IMG/VR virus record: IMGVR_UViG_3300020215_000155
Coordinates: 1-20,475 of that record
Length of the DNA stretch: 20,475 nucleotides
From: a virus
Reading direction: 5' to 3' (one strand)
Of this stretch, positions 1 to 5,212 are shown piece by piece (within the stretch, counting starts at the first letter, position 1; the number at the start of each line of letters is the position of its first letter). The position numbers and the translations under genes are program-made. The notes under the pieces were generated by a model. That model was not told the DNA's origin, did no database searches, and worked only from the letters and a program-made list of their open reading frames with translations.

Positions 1-120
1 GCCATCGTTGGCCAGTGCCTGCACGTAAGCGTGCGCAATCCATTCAAGTTCGCTCTTGCCCCATCGCGAACAGCACGGACTGCCGAGATTGGCGAAAAAG
101 CTCGGTGGATAGGCTTTCAT
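1..120 (-). CDS. Conserved small phage protein, partial (C-terminus beyond left edge)
   Basis: The reverse strand is open from an ATG at 120 to the window edge, giving the first 40 residues. The start codon overlaps the stop of the upstream leftward gene (ATGA at 117-120), as elsewhere in this operon. The N-terminus reads MKAYPPSFFANLGSPCCSRW and continues with an aromatic segment (ELEWIAHAYVQAL). I recognise this style of N-terminus (a YPPS segment, then SPCCS) from small uncharacterised proteins in early regions of proteobacterial phages, but I know no function. The adjacent Cys pair could bind metal or be structural; that is inference. It is the last gene of the leftward operon visible here. 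Confidence 0.7.
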   Translation of the reverse strand, partial: MKAYPPSFFANLGSPCCSRWGKSELEWIAHAYVQALANDG

Positions 121-362
121 ACCCCACCCCTAACCAGCACAGCCGCAACAGCCGTACCGATGGCGAAACCCAGCAGCAGCCACATCAGCGTGCGATCCTT
201 CGCCAATGCCGACTCGGGAACCTCTGTCCGAAACCCGTTTACATCCACGATGTAGAACCGATCCGGCGCCTCGTACTCCCTCGGGATATCGACCACGATC
301 CCGCTCTTTCCCCTGTGCGTGCCTTCCTTGATAACCACTTTGTCGCCTAGCTTTATGTCCAT
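117..362 (-). CDS. Small KOW-like/SH3-fold protein with a C-terminal membrane segment
   Basis: This 81-residue leftward protein begins MDIKLGDKVVIKEGTHRGKS. The GDKVVIKEGTHRGKSGIVVDI segment looks like a KOW motif, a small beta-barrel that usually contacts RNA or protein. The middle is charged. The end (about residues 58-81) is hydrophobic, MWLLLGFAIGTAVAAVLV, and should be one membrane helix with a very short tail. A start 18 codons upstream is possible, but the start at 362 is preceded by a strong AGGGAGGA ribosome site, so I use it. Whether the KOW-like fold faces the cytoplasm, and what it does, cannot be told from the sequence. Confidence 0.75.
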   Translation of the reverse strand: MDIKLGDKVVIKEGTHRGKSGIVVDIPREYEAPDRFYIVDVNGFRTEVPESALAKDRTLMWLLLGFAIGTAVAAVLVRGGV

Positions 363-389
363 GTGTTCCTCCCTATCTAGTCTCTTCGT

Positions 390-416
390 GCTATAGTTAG
401 AGTTGTTGTGGGTCAA
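390..416 (-). promoter_or_regulatory. Possible sigma-70 promoter inside the leftward operon
   Basis: Reading leftward, TTGACC (416-411) is followed 15 bases later by TATAGC (395-390), upstream of the ribosome site of the gene starting at 362. The spacing is short for sigma-70. An imperfect hairpin (415-432, GGGTT/AACCC stem) directly follows the stop of the upstream gene and overlaps the -35, which would suit a boundary between transcription units, but it has no U-tract. Confidence 0.3.
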
Positions 417-430
417 GGGGTTAGAAACCC

Positions 431-646
431 TTAAGCAAGCTGTTCCGTGACGTGCAACTGTGTTTTCAGGCTGTGGCGGGCGTTAGCCGCGTTCTGCATC
501 GCAAGCCGGTGATGCATGCGGGCATAACAGACGAACATGGCGCGCTGTACGCCTCTGGCGCCTCGAGCCTTCTGCATGAGGTCGTCACGCATGGCGAAGT
601 TCTTGCCAGCGATCATTGCGAACTTCAGGGAGTGGGGGAGGGTCAT
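431..646 (-). CDS. Hypothetical small basic protein
   Basis: A 71-residue leftward frame starts at the ATG at 646, six bases after the stop of the membrane microprotein gene at 652-774. The product is basic and Met- and Ala-rich (for example MQKARGARGVQRAM), with no recognisable domain. Support comes from its fit between two better genes on the same strand and a weak GGTGA ribosome site. The frame stays open further upstream to 757, but that part overlaps the microprotein gene in another frame and is not needed. I do not recognise the protein. Confidence 0.45.
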   Translation of the reverse strand: MTLPHSLKFAMIAGKNFAMRDDLMQKARGARGVQRAMFVCYARMHHRLAMQNAANARHSLKTQLHVTEQLA

Positions 647-651
647 GGCGA

Positions 652-774
652 TCACCAGAACTTGCGGATGAAGTGGATTGCGACATAGATCCCGCCTGCC
701 ATAAGGGCGAGGGAAGCAACTGCACACAACGCGAATAGCAACTCCGTGAGCGTCCAACCGTTCTGCTTTTTCAT
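652..774 (-). CDS. 40-residue membrane microprotein with a prepilin-like N-terminus
   Basis: This frame is very short. It starts at 774 after a GGAG ribosome site and encodes 40 residues beginning MKKQNGWTLTELLFALCAVA, ending in FIRKFW. The KKQNG-W-TLTELL pattern (basic residues, Gly, aromatic, Glu at +5 after the Gly, then a hydrophobic helix) copies the cleavage and methylation motif of type IV prepilins. There is one membrane helix of about 24 residues. I recall similar ~40-residue phage proteins with a GWTLIELL-type start, none with a known role. A real prepilin would have a globular domain; this one lacks it. The resemblance could be functional (interaction with PilD or pilus assembly) or coincidental. 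Confidence 0.7.
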   Translation of the reverse strand: MKKQNGWTLTELLFALCAVASLALMAGGIYVAIHFIRKFW

Positions 775-783
775 AGTTAGCTC

Positions 784-1044
784 CTAGCCGGCCTGTCGAA
801 TGCCGAGACGAATCATTCCAATCCGCTCTAACATCGCCTCAGCCGCTCTACGCTCGGCCGCTCTCTCAGCGGGAGTCATGGAGTGGTAGGCAGAGAACGC
901 CTCGTATAGGCGCTCCTGCTCAGCCTCATGGGCTACCGCACGTTCATGGGCGTTCAAGCTGAACTCCTCGCATTCCCCCTCGCACTCAAAGCAAGGGGAT
1001 TCTTCGCGGGGGGAGGAGCACGCCGGGCAGAAGTAGGGGCTCAT
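784..1044 (-). CDS. Small zinc-ribbon-like acidic protein
   Basis: The 86-residue product starts MSPYFCPACSSPREESPCFE. Cysteines at CPAC (6 and 9) and CFECEGEC (18, 21 and 25) could form a zinc ribbon or knuckle. The rest is predicted helical and rich in Glu, Ala and Arg (ERAAERRAAEAMLERIG), probably coiled-coil. The start is preceded by GAGGTGG and overlaps the stop of the upstream gene by four bases (ATGA at 1041-1044), so the two are probably translationally coupled. Function is unknown. Confidence 0.7.
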   Translation of the reverse strand: MSPYFCPACSSPREESPCFECEGECEEFSLNAHERAVAHEAEQERLYEAFSAYHSMTPAERAAERRAAEAMLERIGMIRLGIRQAG

Positions 1045-1484
1045 GCGGCCACCTCATCAAGCGACAGGCCAAAACCGCCGTAGTAGCCGTTATGTTCGTT
1101 GTGCGTGCAGACAGTGACGAAGCACTGGTCAGTAGCGATCTCGACGAATATTTGTTCGTGTTCCTCGCCGTAGTCCGCGCTAGTGGTCGGGCCCTCTTTC
1201 GCCTCGATGCGATTCAGCTTTCCGCCAACCAGCTTCGAGAGATCGTCATCGCAGGTCATGTAGCGGTGTTCGCAGCACGACTGCCCCTCATCCGTCAGAC
1301 GCAGTGTCACGCCATCATCGAAGGTGAGATTGAGCGCGTCCTTTTCGCCATCGCCGATTGAGCGATAGCCGGAGATCTTCGACATCGAAGCAGCAACTAC
1401 CCTGCGACCGTAGTAGTCGCTAGCGTTTTTCTTCGATCCGCCGCTTAAGTAGTGGAGCATCGCTCCCATGCCTGGCTTGCTCAT
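1041..1484 (-). CDS. DUF7448-like protein, first gene of the leftward operon
   Basis: From the start at 1484 (ribosome site GGGGGAAGGAGAG) the product is 147 residues. It contains a conserved-looking core: DALNLTFDDGVTLRLTDEGQ, then CCEHRYMTCDDDLSKLVGG, and a late HNEHNGYYGGFGL. This matches a family common in phages and mobile elements and annotated only as a domain of unknown function (I recall it as DUF7448). The frame is open to 1574, but the extra residues are basic and arginine-rich, run through the operator region and lack a ribosome site, so I reject that start. As the first gene behind the operators at 1522-1569 it is probably expressed early and repressed in the lysogen. Confidence 0.8.
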   Translation of the reverse strand: MSKPGMGAMLHYLSGGSKKNASDYYGRRVVAASMSKISGYRSIGDGEKDALNLTFDDGVTLRLTDEGQSCCEHRYMTCDDDLSKLVGGKLNRIEAKEGPTTSADYGEEHEQIFVEIATDQCFVTVCTHNEHNGYYGGFGLSLDEVAA

Positions 1485-1521
1485 CGCTCTCCTTCCCCCT
1501 CGGTCACAGTGCCGGGGTGTG

Positions 1522-1537
1522 GTGTAAAGAATTACAC
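1522..1537. promoter_or_regulatory. Left operator OL-a (perfect palindrome)
   Basis: GTGTAAAGAATTACAC is a perfect inverted repeat. Its inner 14 bases fit TGTAA-N4-TTACA, the pattern of the best operator next to the cro-like gene (2189-2202). It lies 38 bases upstream of the first leftward gene, so it probably controls that operon. I could not identify a convincing -10/-35 pair around it. Confidence 0.7.
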
Positions 1538-1555
1538 AGAGCAGACGAGAGCGCA

Positions 1556-1569
1556 AGTAATATTTTACA
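1556..1569. promoter_or_regulatory. Left operator OL-b (one mismatch)
   Basis: AGTAATATTTTACA fits TGTAA-N4-TTACA at nine of ten specified bases. Its centre is 33 bp from the centre of OL-a, about three helical turns, which would put both sites on the same DNA face. Confidence 0.55.
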
Positions 1570-1621
1570 GCCAATGAGACGGCTGTAGCATTTCGGCCAA
1601 CTTAAGGGGGTGCCCGATGTC

Positions 1622-1784
1622 GGCCTAGTCTGACGGTGTTATGTTCCACCGCGTCGGTCGAGGCCGCTTCGGAGAATTCACGAAGCCGTGGGAACCGCAA
1701 ACCCATGCGGCGACTAGGGCCTGGGGGGAGCAGAGGGATGGAATCCCGGAAAGCCGGGTGTGTCGCTGCGAACCGCAGGCCCTA
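1622..1784. other. Structured GC-rich segment, candidate non-coding RNA (strand unknown)
   Basis: No convincing gene lies between 1570 and 1796, but the segment holds many helices. GGCCTAGTC (1622-1630) pairs with 1712-1721 with one bulged G. GCTTCG (1666-1671) pairs with 1681-1686. CCGCA (1695-1699) pairs with 1706-1710. GGGAT (1735-1739) pairs with 1743-1747, or alternatively CCCGG (1745-1749) with 1754-1758. CTGCG (1766-1770) pairs with 1774-1778. TAGGGCCT (1715-1722) can instead pair perfectly with AGGCCCTA (1777-1784), excluding the first and last helices. No U-tract follows on either strand. It lies downstream of the repressor gene, so it could be that transcript's 3' structure or an independent RNA. 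I do not recognise a known RNA family. Confidence 0.4.
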
Positions 1785-1796
1785 TTGAACCGATTC

Positions 1797-2138
1797 TCAG
1801 CCCTTCTGGGCGGCGATCCGTGCTACCGACATGATCGTCTGCTTACCAGCCTCATCCGCCTTAGAAAACAGCTCTAGAAGCTCCAGAACCTGTTTATTCG
1901 AGGCTGGGCTGTCTGTGAAGTCTATGGCCAGCATCTGCCAGGCGGATAGGCCGAAAACCTTGGCAATCCCATCGAGCCCCTTAAGTCGGAAGTTGTGACC
2001 GGCGTCCAGGTAGTTGTAGATCTGTTTTTCTTGGACACCAGCCGCTCTGGCCACCTTGGCGACCGTAGTTTTCTCCAACTCAATGAGCTTCCTCAGATTC
2101 TTCGCGAACCTGTGGACGAGATTTGTAGGGGTGTCGAG
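1797..2138 (-). CDS. Xre-family HTH repressor, CI-like, without a self-cleavage domain
   Basis: A leftward HTH protein of 113 residues from the GTG at 2138. The helix-turn-helix is seen in TTVAKVARAAGVQEKQIYNY followed by GLDGIAKVFGLSAWQMLAID (a typical Xre/Cro-CI five-helix fold in roughly residues 12-76). The C-terminal 35 residues are helical (QVLELLELFSKADEAGKQTI), probably for dimerisation. There is no S24/LexA-type peptidase, so RecA-triggered self-cleavage is not expected. ATG codons exist at 2216 and 2234, but those starts would run the gene through all three operators and over the cro-like start. GTG at 2138 leaves the nearest operator just upstream, as in autoregulated repressors. 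Divergent position from a Cro-like gene supports the role. Confidence 0.8.
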   Translation of the reverse strand, partial: LDTPTNLVHRFAKNLRKLIELEKTTVAKVARAAGVQEKQIYNYLDAGHNFRLKGLDGIAKVFGLSAWQMLAIDFTDSPASNKQVLELLELFSKADEAGKQTIMSVARIAAQKG

Positions 2139-2142
2139 CACC

Positions 2143-2156
2143 TGTAAAGCATTCCA
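2143..2156. promoter_or_regulatory. Right operator OR3 (one mismatch)
   Basis: TGTAAAGCATTCCA fits TGTAA-N4-TTACA at nine of ten specified bases. It lies four bases upstream of the repressor GTG start, placing it to block repressor expression when occupied. Confidence 0.6.
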
Positions 2157-2165
2157 CGATACAAG

Positions 2166-2179
2166 TGTAATAGGTGACT
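2166..2179. promoter_or_regulatory. Right operator OR2 (weak second half)
   Basis: TGTAATAGGTGACT has a perfect left half-site and three of five bases in the right half. Its centre is exactly 23 bp from both neighbours, which supports it despite the mismatches. Confidence 0.5.
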
Positions 2180-2188
2180 TGACTTTCC

Positions 2189-2202
2189 TGTAACTTGTTA
2201 CA
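2189..2202. promoter_or_regulatory. Right operator OR1 (perfect palindrome)
   Basis: TGTAACTTGTTACA is a perfect palindrome of the TGTAA-N4-TTACA type, 12 bases upstream of the cro-like ATG. A TTGACT at 2179-2184 could be the -35 of the rightward promoter with the operator in its spacer, but the matching -10 (about 2201-2207) is poor. With one more base on the left it reads CTGT-N8-ACAC, one base from the enterobacterial SOS core CTGT-N8-ACAG. Confidence 0.7.
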
Positions 2203-2214
2203 CACTCAGGGCTC

Positions 2215-2424
2215 ATGAACCTGCTTGAAAGCACCCAAAAGCTCCTTCAATCCCGTCTTGCCGAGGGGATGACGCTTCGCGAGATCGCGAAGGAATCAAA
2301 CGGCACGGTTCCATTTGAGTGGCTGCGAAAGTTCGCGGACGGCACATCCAAGAATCCCACGATCACTCCTTTGCAGAACCTGCACGACTGCTTGAAGGGC
2401 ATTCGCACACGTAAGTCGGCCTAG
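2215..2424 (+). CDS. Cro-like small HTH regulator
   Basis: The first rightward gene gives 69 residues. A helix-turn-helix is visible in GMTLREIAKESNGTVPFEWL, followed by KFADGTSKNPTITPLQNLHD, the usual ending of a single Cro/CI HTH where the last helices select a gene position (compare NPTxxxLxxL). The start at 2215 has a short-spaced AGGG. Position, size and divergence from the repressor across a triple operator make it the functional Cro equivalent: it should bind the same operators and lower repressor and early expression. This role is inferred from layout; the sequence itself only shows a small HTH protein. Confidence 0.75.
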   Translation: MNLLESTQKLLQSRLAEGMTLREIAKESNGTVPFEWLRKFADGTSKNPTITPLQNLHDCLKGIRTRKSA

Positions 2425-2524
2425 CTACTAGGAGCGAAATAGCCTTGTTTTCAGCCTTTCCATGCGACTTAAACCTGACACGAGTTGTTAGTGTTGTTTG
2501 CATGGGGAGCATGATTAGGCAAGC

Positions 2525-2544
2525 GGCTTGTTTGGGCTTGTTTG
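2525..2544 (+). repeat. Tandem 10-bp repeat upstream of the CII-like gene
   Basis: GGCTTGTTTG occurs twice head to tail (2525-2534 and 2535-2544) in the 142-base gap between the cro-like and cII-like genes. It creates TTGT-N6-TTGT, the one-turn direct-repeat spacing of classical CII sites (TTGC-N6-TTGC). The gap otherwise shows no gene and no clear terminator. Confidence 0.5.
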
Positions 2545-2566
2545 ATAAAAACAGGGGGCACCAAGC

Positions 2567-2965
2567 GTGAACCAATCGTCACTTTTCTACGAGACGATCT
2601 ATGACGCACTTGGAGCCGATATCGCGGCTGCTGGTGGGTATAAGGCAGTGGCTGGAAAACTCTGGCCGGCAGAGTCCCCGGCGACAGCTACGCAGAAACT
2701 GCGCAATTGTTTGAACGCGGACCAGCCCCACAAGCTGTGTCCTGACGAAGTTCTCCAGATCAAGCGCCTCGCATACGAGCACGGATCTACCGCAACGGTG
2801 GATTACGAAGCGCAGCAGCTTGGGTATCAATGTCAATGGATCGATCCCGTAGATGAAGCCGACGCACTCCGACGAGAAGTGCGGGACCTGCTGGCTAGCG
2901 TCACCAAGAAGCTAGACCGGATTGAGAAGGCGGATGAGCGGGCAGGGCTGAGGGTCATCAAATGA
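2567..2965 (+). CDS. cII: Phage regulatory protein CII, CP76 type
   Basis: A 132-residue protein from a GTG preceded by GGGGG. The N-terminal two thirds match the CP76-type CII family: AAAGGYKAVAGKLWP, then a QKLRNCLNADQPHKLCPDEV segment, then the VDYEAQQLGYQCQW part. In this family CII is a small DNA-binding activator for lysogeny promoters. The last 40 residues (EADALRREVRDLLASVTKKL) form a likely coiled-coil that could make the tetramer. Its place as the second rightward gene after a Cro-like gene is the standard position. It overlaps the next gene by four bases. Confidence 0.82.
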   Translation: MNQSSLFYETIYDALGADIAAAGGYKAVAGKLWPAESPATATQKLRNCLNADQPHKLCPDEVLQIKRLAYEHGSTATVDYEAQQLGYQCQWIDPVDEADALRREVRDLLASVTKKLDRIEKADERAGLRVIK

Positions 2966-3162
2966 GCTTCGAGAAAGAAGTCGAAAGCTCCGCGCGAGAA
3001 ATGGTTCCCGAAACAAAGGGGGAGCGGGCTGTTACCCGTCCCCACTATGTCTTGCGGATCACTGGCGATGGGATGGACACACAGGTCCTTATCAACCACG
3101 CCGATGACATGGAGATTGTCGAAGCAGTTATTAGGAAGTTGCGTGGGGCGGTTACGCCATGA
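2962..3162 (+). CDS. Hypothetical small protein downstream of cII
   Basis: The 66-residue product starts in the ATGA overlap with the CII-like gene, with GAGGG eight bases upstream. The N-terminal third is polar and charged (EKEVESSAREMVPETKGERA); the rest looks like a small alpha/beta fold with YVLRITGDGMDTQVLI and an amphipathic end (DMEIVEAVIRKL). I do not recognise a family. Probably co-translated with the CII-like gene. Confidence 0.65.
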   Translation: MSFEKEVESSAREMVPETKGERAVTRPHYVLRITGDGMDTQVLINHADDMEIVEAVIRKLRGAVTP

Positions 3163-3314
3163 AAATCGATCCGCCAAAAACAAGCATGCGTTTGAGCACG
3201 GTAAGCGGAAACCATCAGACCTTTCCCGCCGCGCTGGACGGTGGACAAATTTCGCATCCAGTAACTTACGACCACCCCCACTCAGATCCAGCGCACGTTG
3301 GAGCGCGCAAATGA
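3159..3314 (+). CDS. Hypothetical 51-residue protein
   Basis: It starts in an ATGA overlap with the preceding gene and ends in an ATGATG overlap with the next, so it fits exactly between them. The product (MKIDPPKTSMRLSTVSGNHQ and onwards) is short, histidine- and proline-rich near its end (HPVTYDHPHSDPAH), and has no recognisable domain. Support is purely positional; the ribosome site is weak. Confidence 0.5.
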   Translation: MKIDPPKTSMRLSTVSGNHQTFPAALDGGQISHPVTYDHPHSDPAHVGARK

Positions 3315-3538
3315 TGGCTCCCTCACAAGGCAGAAAGGCCCTTTTTTTTGGCCCTGAGGTTTCAACTAGTAGCGCATTCCTACGGGATTCGCTGGTAACG
3401 GCTGATTGCGAACGGCGGATAGATCGGTGTCTGGCGGGGATGCAGAACGCCAAGACGTGGGCATGGGTAAAGCGATGGATGGCCGCTTACCTGTGCTTGA
3501 AGCGGGAGCGGGATGAGAGAAGCGGGGTTGCGTCATGA
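3311..3538 (+). CDS. Hypothetical small basic protein
   Basis: A 75-residue frame starts at 3311 (GGAG seven bases upstream; a second ATG directly follows at 3314). The C-terminal half is helical and rich in Trp, Arg and Lys (NAKTWAWVKRWMAAYLCLKR). The coding sequence contains a run of eight T (3342-3349), but the frame continues normally through it as ALFFGP. It ends in an ATGA overlap with the HNH endonuclease gene. Function unknown. Confidence 0.6.
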   Translation: MMAPSQGRKALFFGPEVSTSSAFLRDSLVTADCERRIDRCLAGMQNAKTWAWVKRWMAAYLCLKRERDERSGVAS

Positions 3539-4101
3539 ACCAAGAGCAACTCACGCAGTTGGCTCACTACGATCCTGAAACCGGTGTTTTCACCCGTCTT
3601 TGCGGGGTCAAGCGCGGACATCCAGCCGGAAGCGTCAAGCCGAACGGCTATGTTCGAATCAACTTCGGTCGTGGCCCGCTTTACGCCGCCCACCGCTTGG
3701 CGTGGCTTTACATGACCGGTGAGTGGCCAAAGCACCAGATCGACCACATAAACCGGGTCAGATCCGACAACCGGTTCTGCAACCTTCGCGATGTTTCCGT
3801 TTCGCTTAACGCGCTCAACAAGGGCGCCGCTGGCGTTAGCTGGGACAAACGCAAAAAGAAATGGCGGTTCGATCTGCGTTTCGCAGGTCAGCGCGTTTGG
3901 GGCCGGCGATCGACAAGAGAAGAAGCAGCAAGCGCATACCTGGCTGCGAAGGACCGCCTGCTCACGGCCGATGAGCAGGCTGCCCACGCGGACAGAGGCT
4001 CACGGAGTGTGTCCGACTTGAGTCCGGATACTACGACAGTCTTCGTAGATAGTCAATTTTCAGAGGTTGAAAAGCAAAACGCCCCAGGAGTTGTGTCCTG
4101 A
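3535..4101 (+). CDS. HNH endonuclease with C-terminal AP2-like DNA-binding segment
   Basis: The 188-residue protein looks like a free-standing HNH homing endonuclease. N-terminal strands (YDPETGVFTRL, SVKPNGYVRI) lead to AAHRLAWLYMTGEWP and QIDHINRVRSDNRFCNLRDV, giving the HNH set H53, D70-H71, N73 and N83. Residues 100-135 (GVSWDKRKKKWRF, then TREEAASAY) resemble the AP2-like DNA-binding module that often follows HNH_3 domains. The tail after about residue 150 is low in pattern. The start overlaps the previous stop (ATGA), so it is coupled to the early operon although it is probably a selfish element. I found no intron structure around it. Such enzymes nick or cut a target, often in related phages lacking the gene. 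Confidence 0.9.
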   Translation: MNQEQLTQLAHYDPETGVFTRLCGVKRGHPAGSVKPNGYVRINFGRGPLYAAHRLAWLYMTGEWPKHQIDHINRVRSDNRFCNLRDVSVSLNALNKGAAGVSWDKRKKKWRFDLRFAGQRVWGRRSTREEAASAYLAAKDRLLTADEQAAHADRGSRSVSDLSPDTTTVFVDSQFSEVEKQNAPGVVS

Positions 4102-4106
4102 GGCGT
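4079..4106 (+). terminator. Hairpin over the HNH gene stop codon, possible terminator
   Basis: ACGCC-C-CAGGA pairs with TCCTG-A-GGCGT around a six-base loop (GTTGTG), one internal mismatch. The stop codon of the HNH gene lies inside the 3' arm. The following CGTTTCT is only weakly U-rich, so termination may be partial. Confidence 0.45.
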
Positions 4107-4394
4107 CGTTTCTAACTGCTTGACCGGCAGTGGAGTCGATGAGTGAGCAGTGAAATCCGCCAGCACTCAACGGCTTGGATGATACCCGGTACTGGGGGCA
4201 TGCGCAAACCGGGCGCGGCAGGCGATAGCGAGAAGCCGCGTTAAGCATCAGGTTCGCTTTTTTTAGGAACTTGAAAGTAGCTCGCAGTGGAGTGGCTCCG
4301 ATGGGTCACTGCGCAGTCAGCTTGTTGGGCAACCAAGGGCTAAGACTGCGTGGAGTTCACCAATGGGTCACCCCGGAAGGATGAGGGTAGAGAC
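4102..4394 (+). other. 293-base gap with hairpins and an imperfect repeat
   Basis: I find no gene here. TGAGTG (4141-4146) can pair with a CACTCA near 4165, CCCGGT with an ACCGGG about 20 bases further on, and GCAGTG (4284-4289) with CACTGC (4307-4312). A seven-T run occurs near 4258 without a strong stem before it. A ~22-base imperfect direct repeat (4287-4309 and 4350-4371, about 18 identities) starts GTGGAGT and ends ATGGGTCAC. The gap sits between two endonuclease-like genes, so it may include insertion boundaries. Confidence 0.4.
4287..4371 (+). repeat. Imperfect direct repeat upstream of the GIY-YIG-like gene
   Basis: Copy 1 is 4287-4309 and copy 2 is 4350-4371. Both begin GTGGAGT and end ATGGGTCAC, with a few substitutions and a one-base gap between. 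Copy 1 is enclosed by a GCAGTG/CACTGC hairpin; copy 2 lacks it. The second copy ends 23 bases before the gene start. Confidence 0.45.
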
Positions 4395-4781
4395 ATGTAC
4401 GTGTACTTCATTAGGAGTAATTCGAGACCTCCAATGCTGAAGATAGGCAGATCCGATGATCCCATTCATCGAATGGCCGAATTACAGGTTGGTAGCCCTT
4501 TTGAGTTGGAGATGGTCGGAACAGTCAAATGCAGGAGCCACGCGCATTCAGTCGAGATGGAAACGACGGCCCACAAATTGTTTCGTGGGAGTGCCTATCG
4601 AGGCGAGTGGTTCAGGTACGACCAGAAATTGCAGGACTATGTCGCAGCCTTGCTGAAAGGCGACGCGGACAGCATGAGACACAACATCCATGCGCTGAAG
4701 GTCGATCGCTGGTTTGAACGACAGGAGCGAAAGCGCGCGGCGAAAGAGGCGCGGCGACTCGCGAGGGAGAGCCGGCCATGA
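4395..4781 (+). CDS. GIY-YIG-like nuclease (T5orf172/MUG113 type)
   Basis: The 128-residue protein begins MYVYFIRSNSRPPMLKIGRS, the YVYF...KIG version of the GIY-YIG core. HRMAELQVGSPFELEMVG follows, then VEMETTAHKLFRG with the family's acidic residue, and RGEWFR. This is the order seen in T5orf172/MUG113-type domains found in phages and mobile DNA. The C-terminus is a basic helix (RQERKRAAKEARRLARE). An in-frame ATG at 4350 adds 15 residues outside the domain and lacks a good ribosome site; the ATG at 4395 follows GAGGG and begins exactly at the domain. It may be a homing or recombination nuclease. Confidence 0.82.
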   Translation: MYVYFIRSNSRPPMLKIGRSDDPIHRMAELQVGSPFELEMVGTVKCRSHAHSVEMETTAHKLFRGSAYRGEWFRYDQKLQDYVAALLKGDADSMRHNIHALKVDRWFERQERKRAAKEARRLARESRP

Positions 4782-5212
4782 ACGAGGTTTTTGGACTGAA
4801 TGCAGAGGCATGGAACACCTGGCTTGCGTACCGGAAAGAGATCCGAAAGCCATTGAAGCCAATGTCACAGAAGCTCGCGGCAAAGAAGCTCGCGAAGTTT
4901 GGGAAAGATCAGATGCGCGTAGTCGAGCAAGCGATTGAAAACGGATGGACGGGGCTCTGGCCGCTTACCGAGAAGGGTAATGGCGGGCCCCCTGCATTCC
5001 GTGCAGAAAAAAAGGCGCAACGCGATTTGATCGAGATGAACGAACTGAAGATCAGAGCCGAGAAGATCGGGTTTCGCCAGCCGCTCCCCGGGGAAGACCT
5101 GCTCAGCTACCGGACGCTTGTGGAGCGTGCGGAGTGGCAAGCATCGGAGAAACGTCGGGTACAGGCACGCGGAATGCAGCCCATTGCAAAGCTCCTGGGG
5201 GGTGCGTCGTGA
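4778..5212 (+). CDS. Replication-associated phage protein, W-x-YR / NGWTGLW module
   Basis: The 144-residue protein starts in an ATGA overlap after GAGGGAGA. Residues about 10-70 (EAWNTWLAYRKEIRKPLKP, LAAKKLAKFGKDQMRVVEQA, IENGWTGLWPL) copy the module found at the C-terminus of many phage replication organisers and helicase-loader-like proteins, where a W..YR start and an S/E-x-NGWxGL ending are conserved. Here it stands at the N-terminus of a short protein and the usual winged-helix origin-binding part is missing. The C-terminal half is charged and helical (RDLIEMNELKIRAEKIGF). A replication role is inferred; no origin or helicase is visible nearby. Confidence 0.6.
   Translation: MNEVFGLNAEAWNTWLAYRKEIRKPLKPMSQKLAAKKLAKFGKDQMRVVEQAIENGWTGLWPLTEKGNGGPPAFRAEKKAQRDLIEMNELKIRAEKIGFRQPLPGEDLLSYRTLVERAEWQASEKRRVQARGMQPIAKLLGGAS

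Noticed and set aside
1523-1569. A sigma-70 promoter for the leftward operon overlapping OL-a and OL-b
   Set aside because: TTGCGC with a 16-base gap leads to TAATTC, which matches the -10 consensus poorly. A promoter must exist near here but I cannot place it.
3331-3350. Run of eight T flanked by GGCC as a terminator or slippage site
   Set aside because: It lies inside an open reading frame that continues normally, the stem would be only four pairs, and no useful alternative frame follows.
4025-4055. A TACGA hairpin and AGATAGTC near the HNH gene end look like a group I P7 region
   Set aside because: No matching GACTA strand, P1 or P3/P4 could be found, and the flanking genes are intact, so the HNH gene is treated as free-standing.
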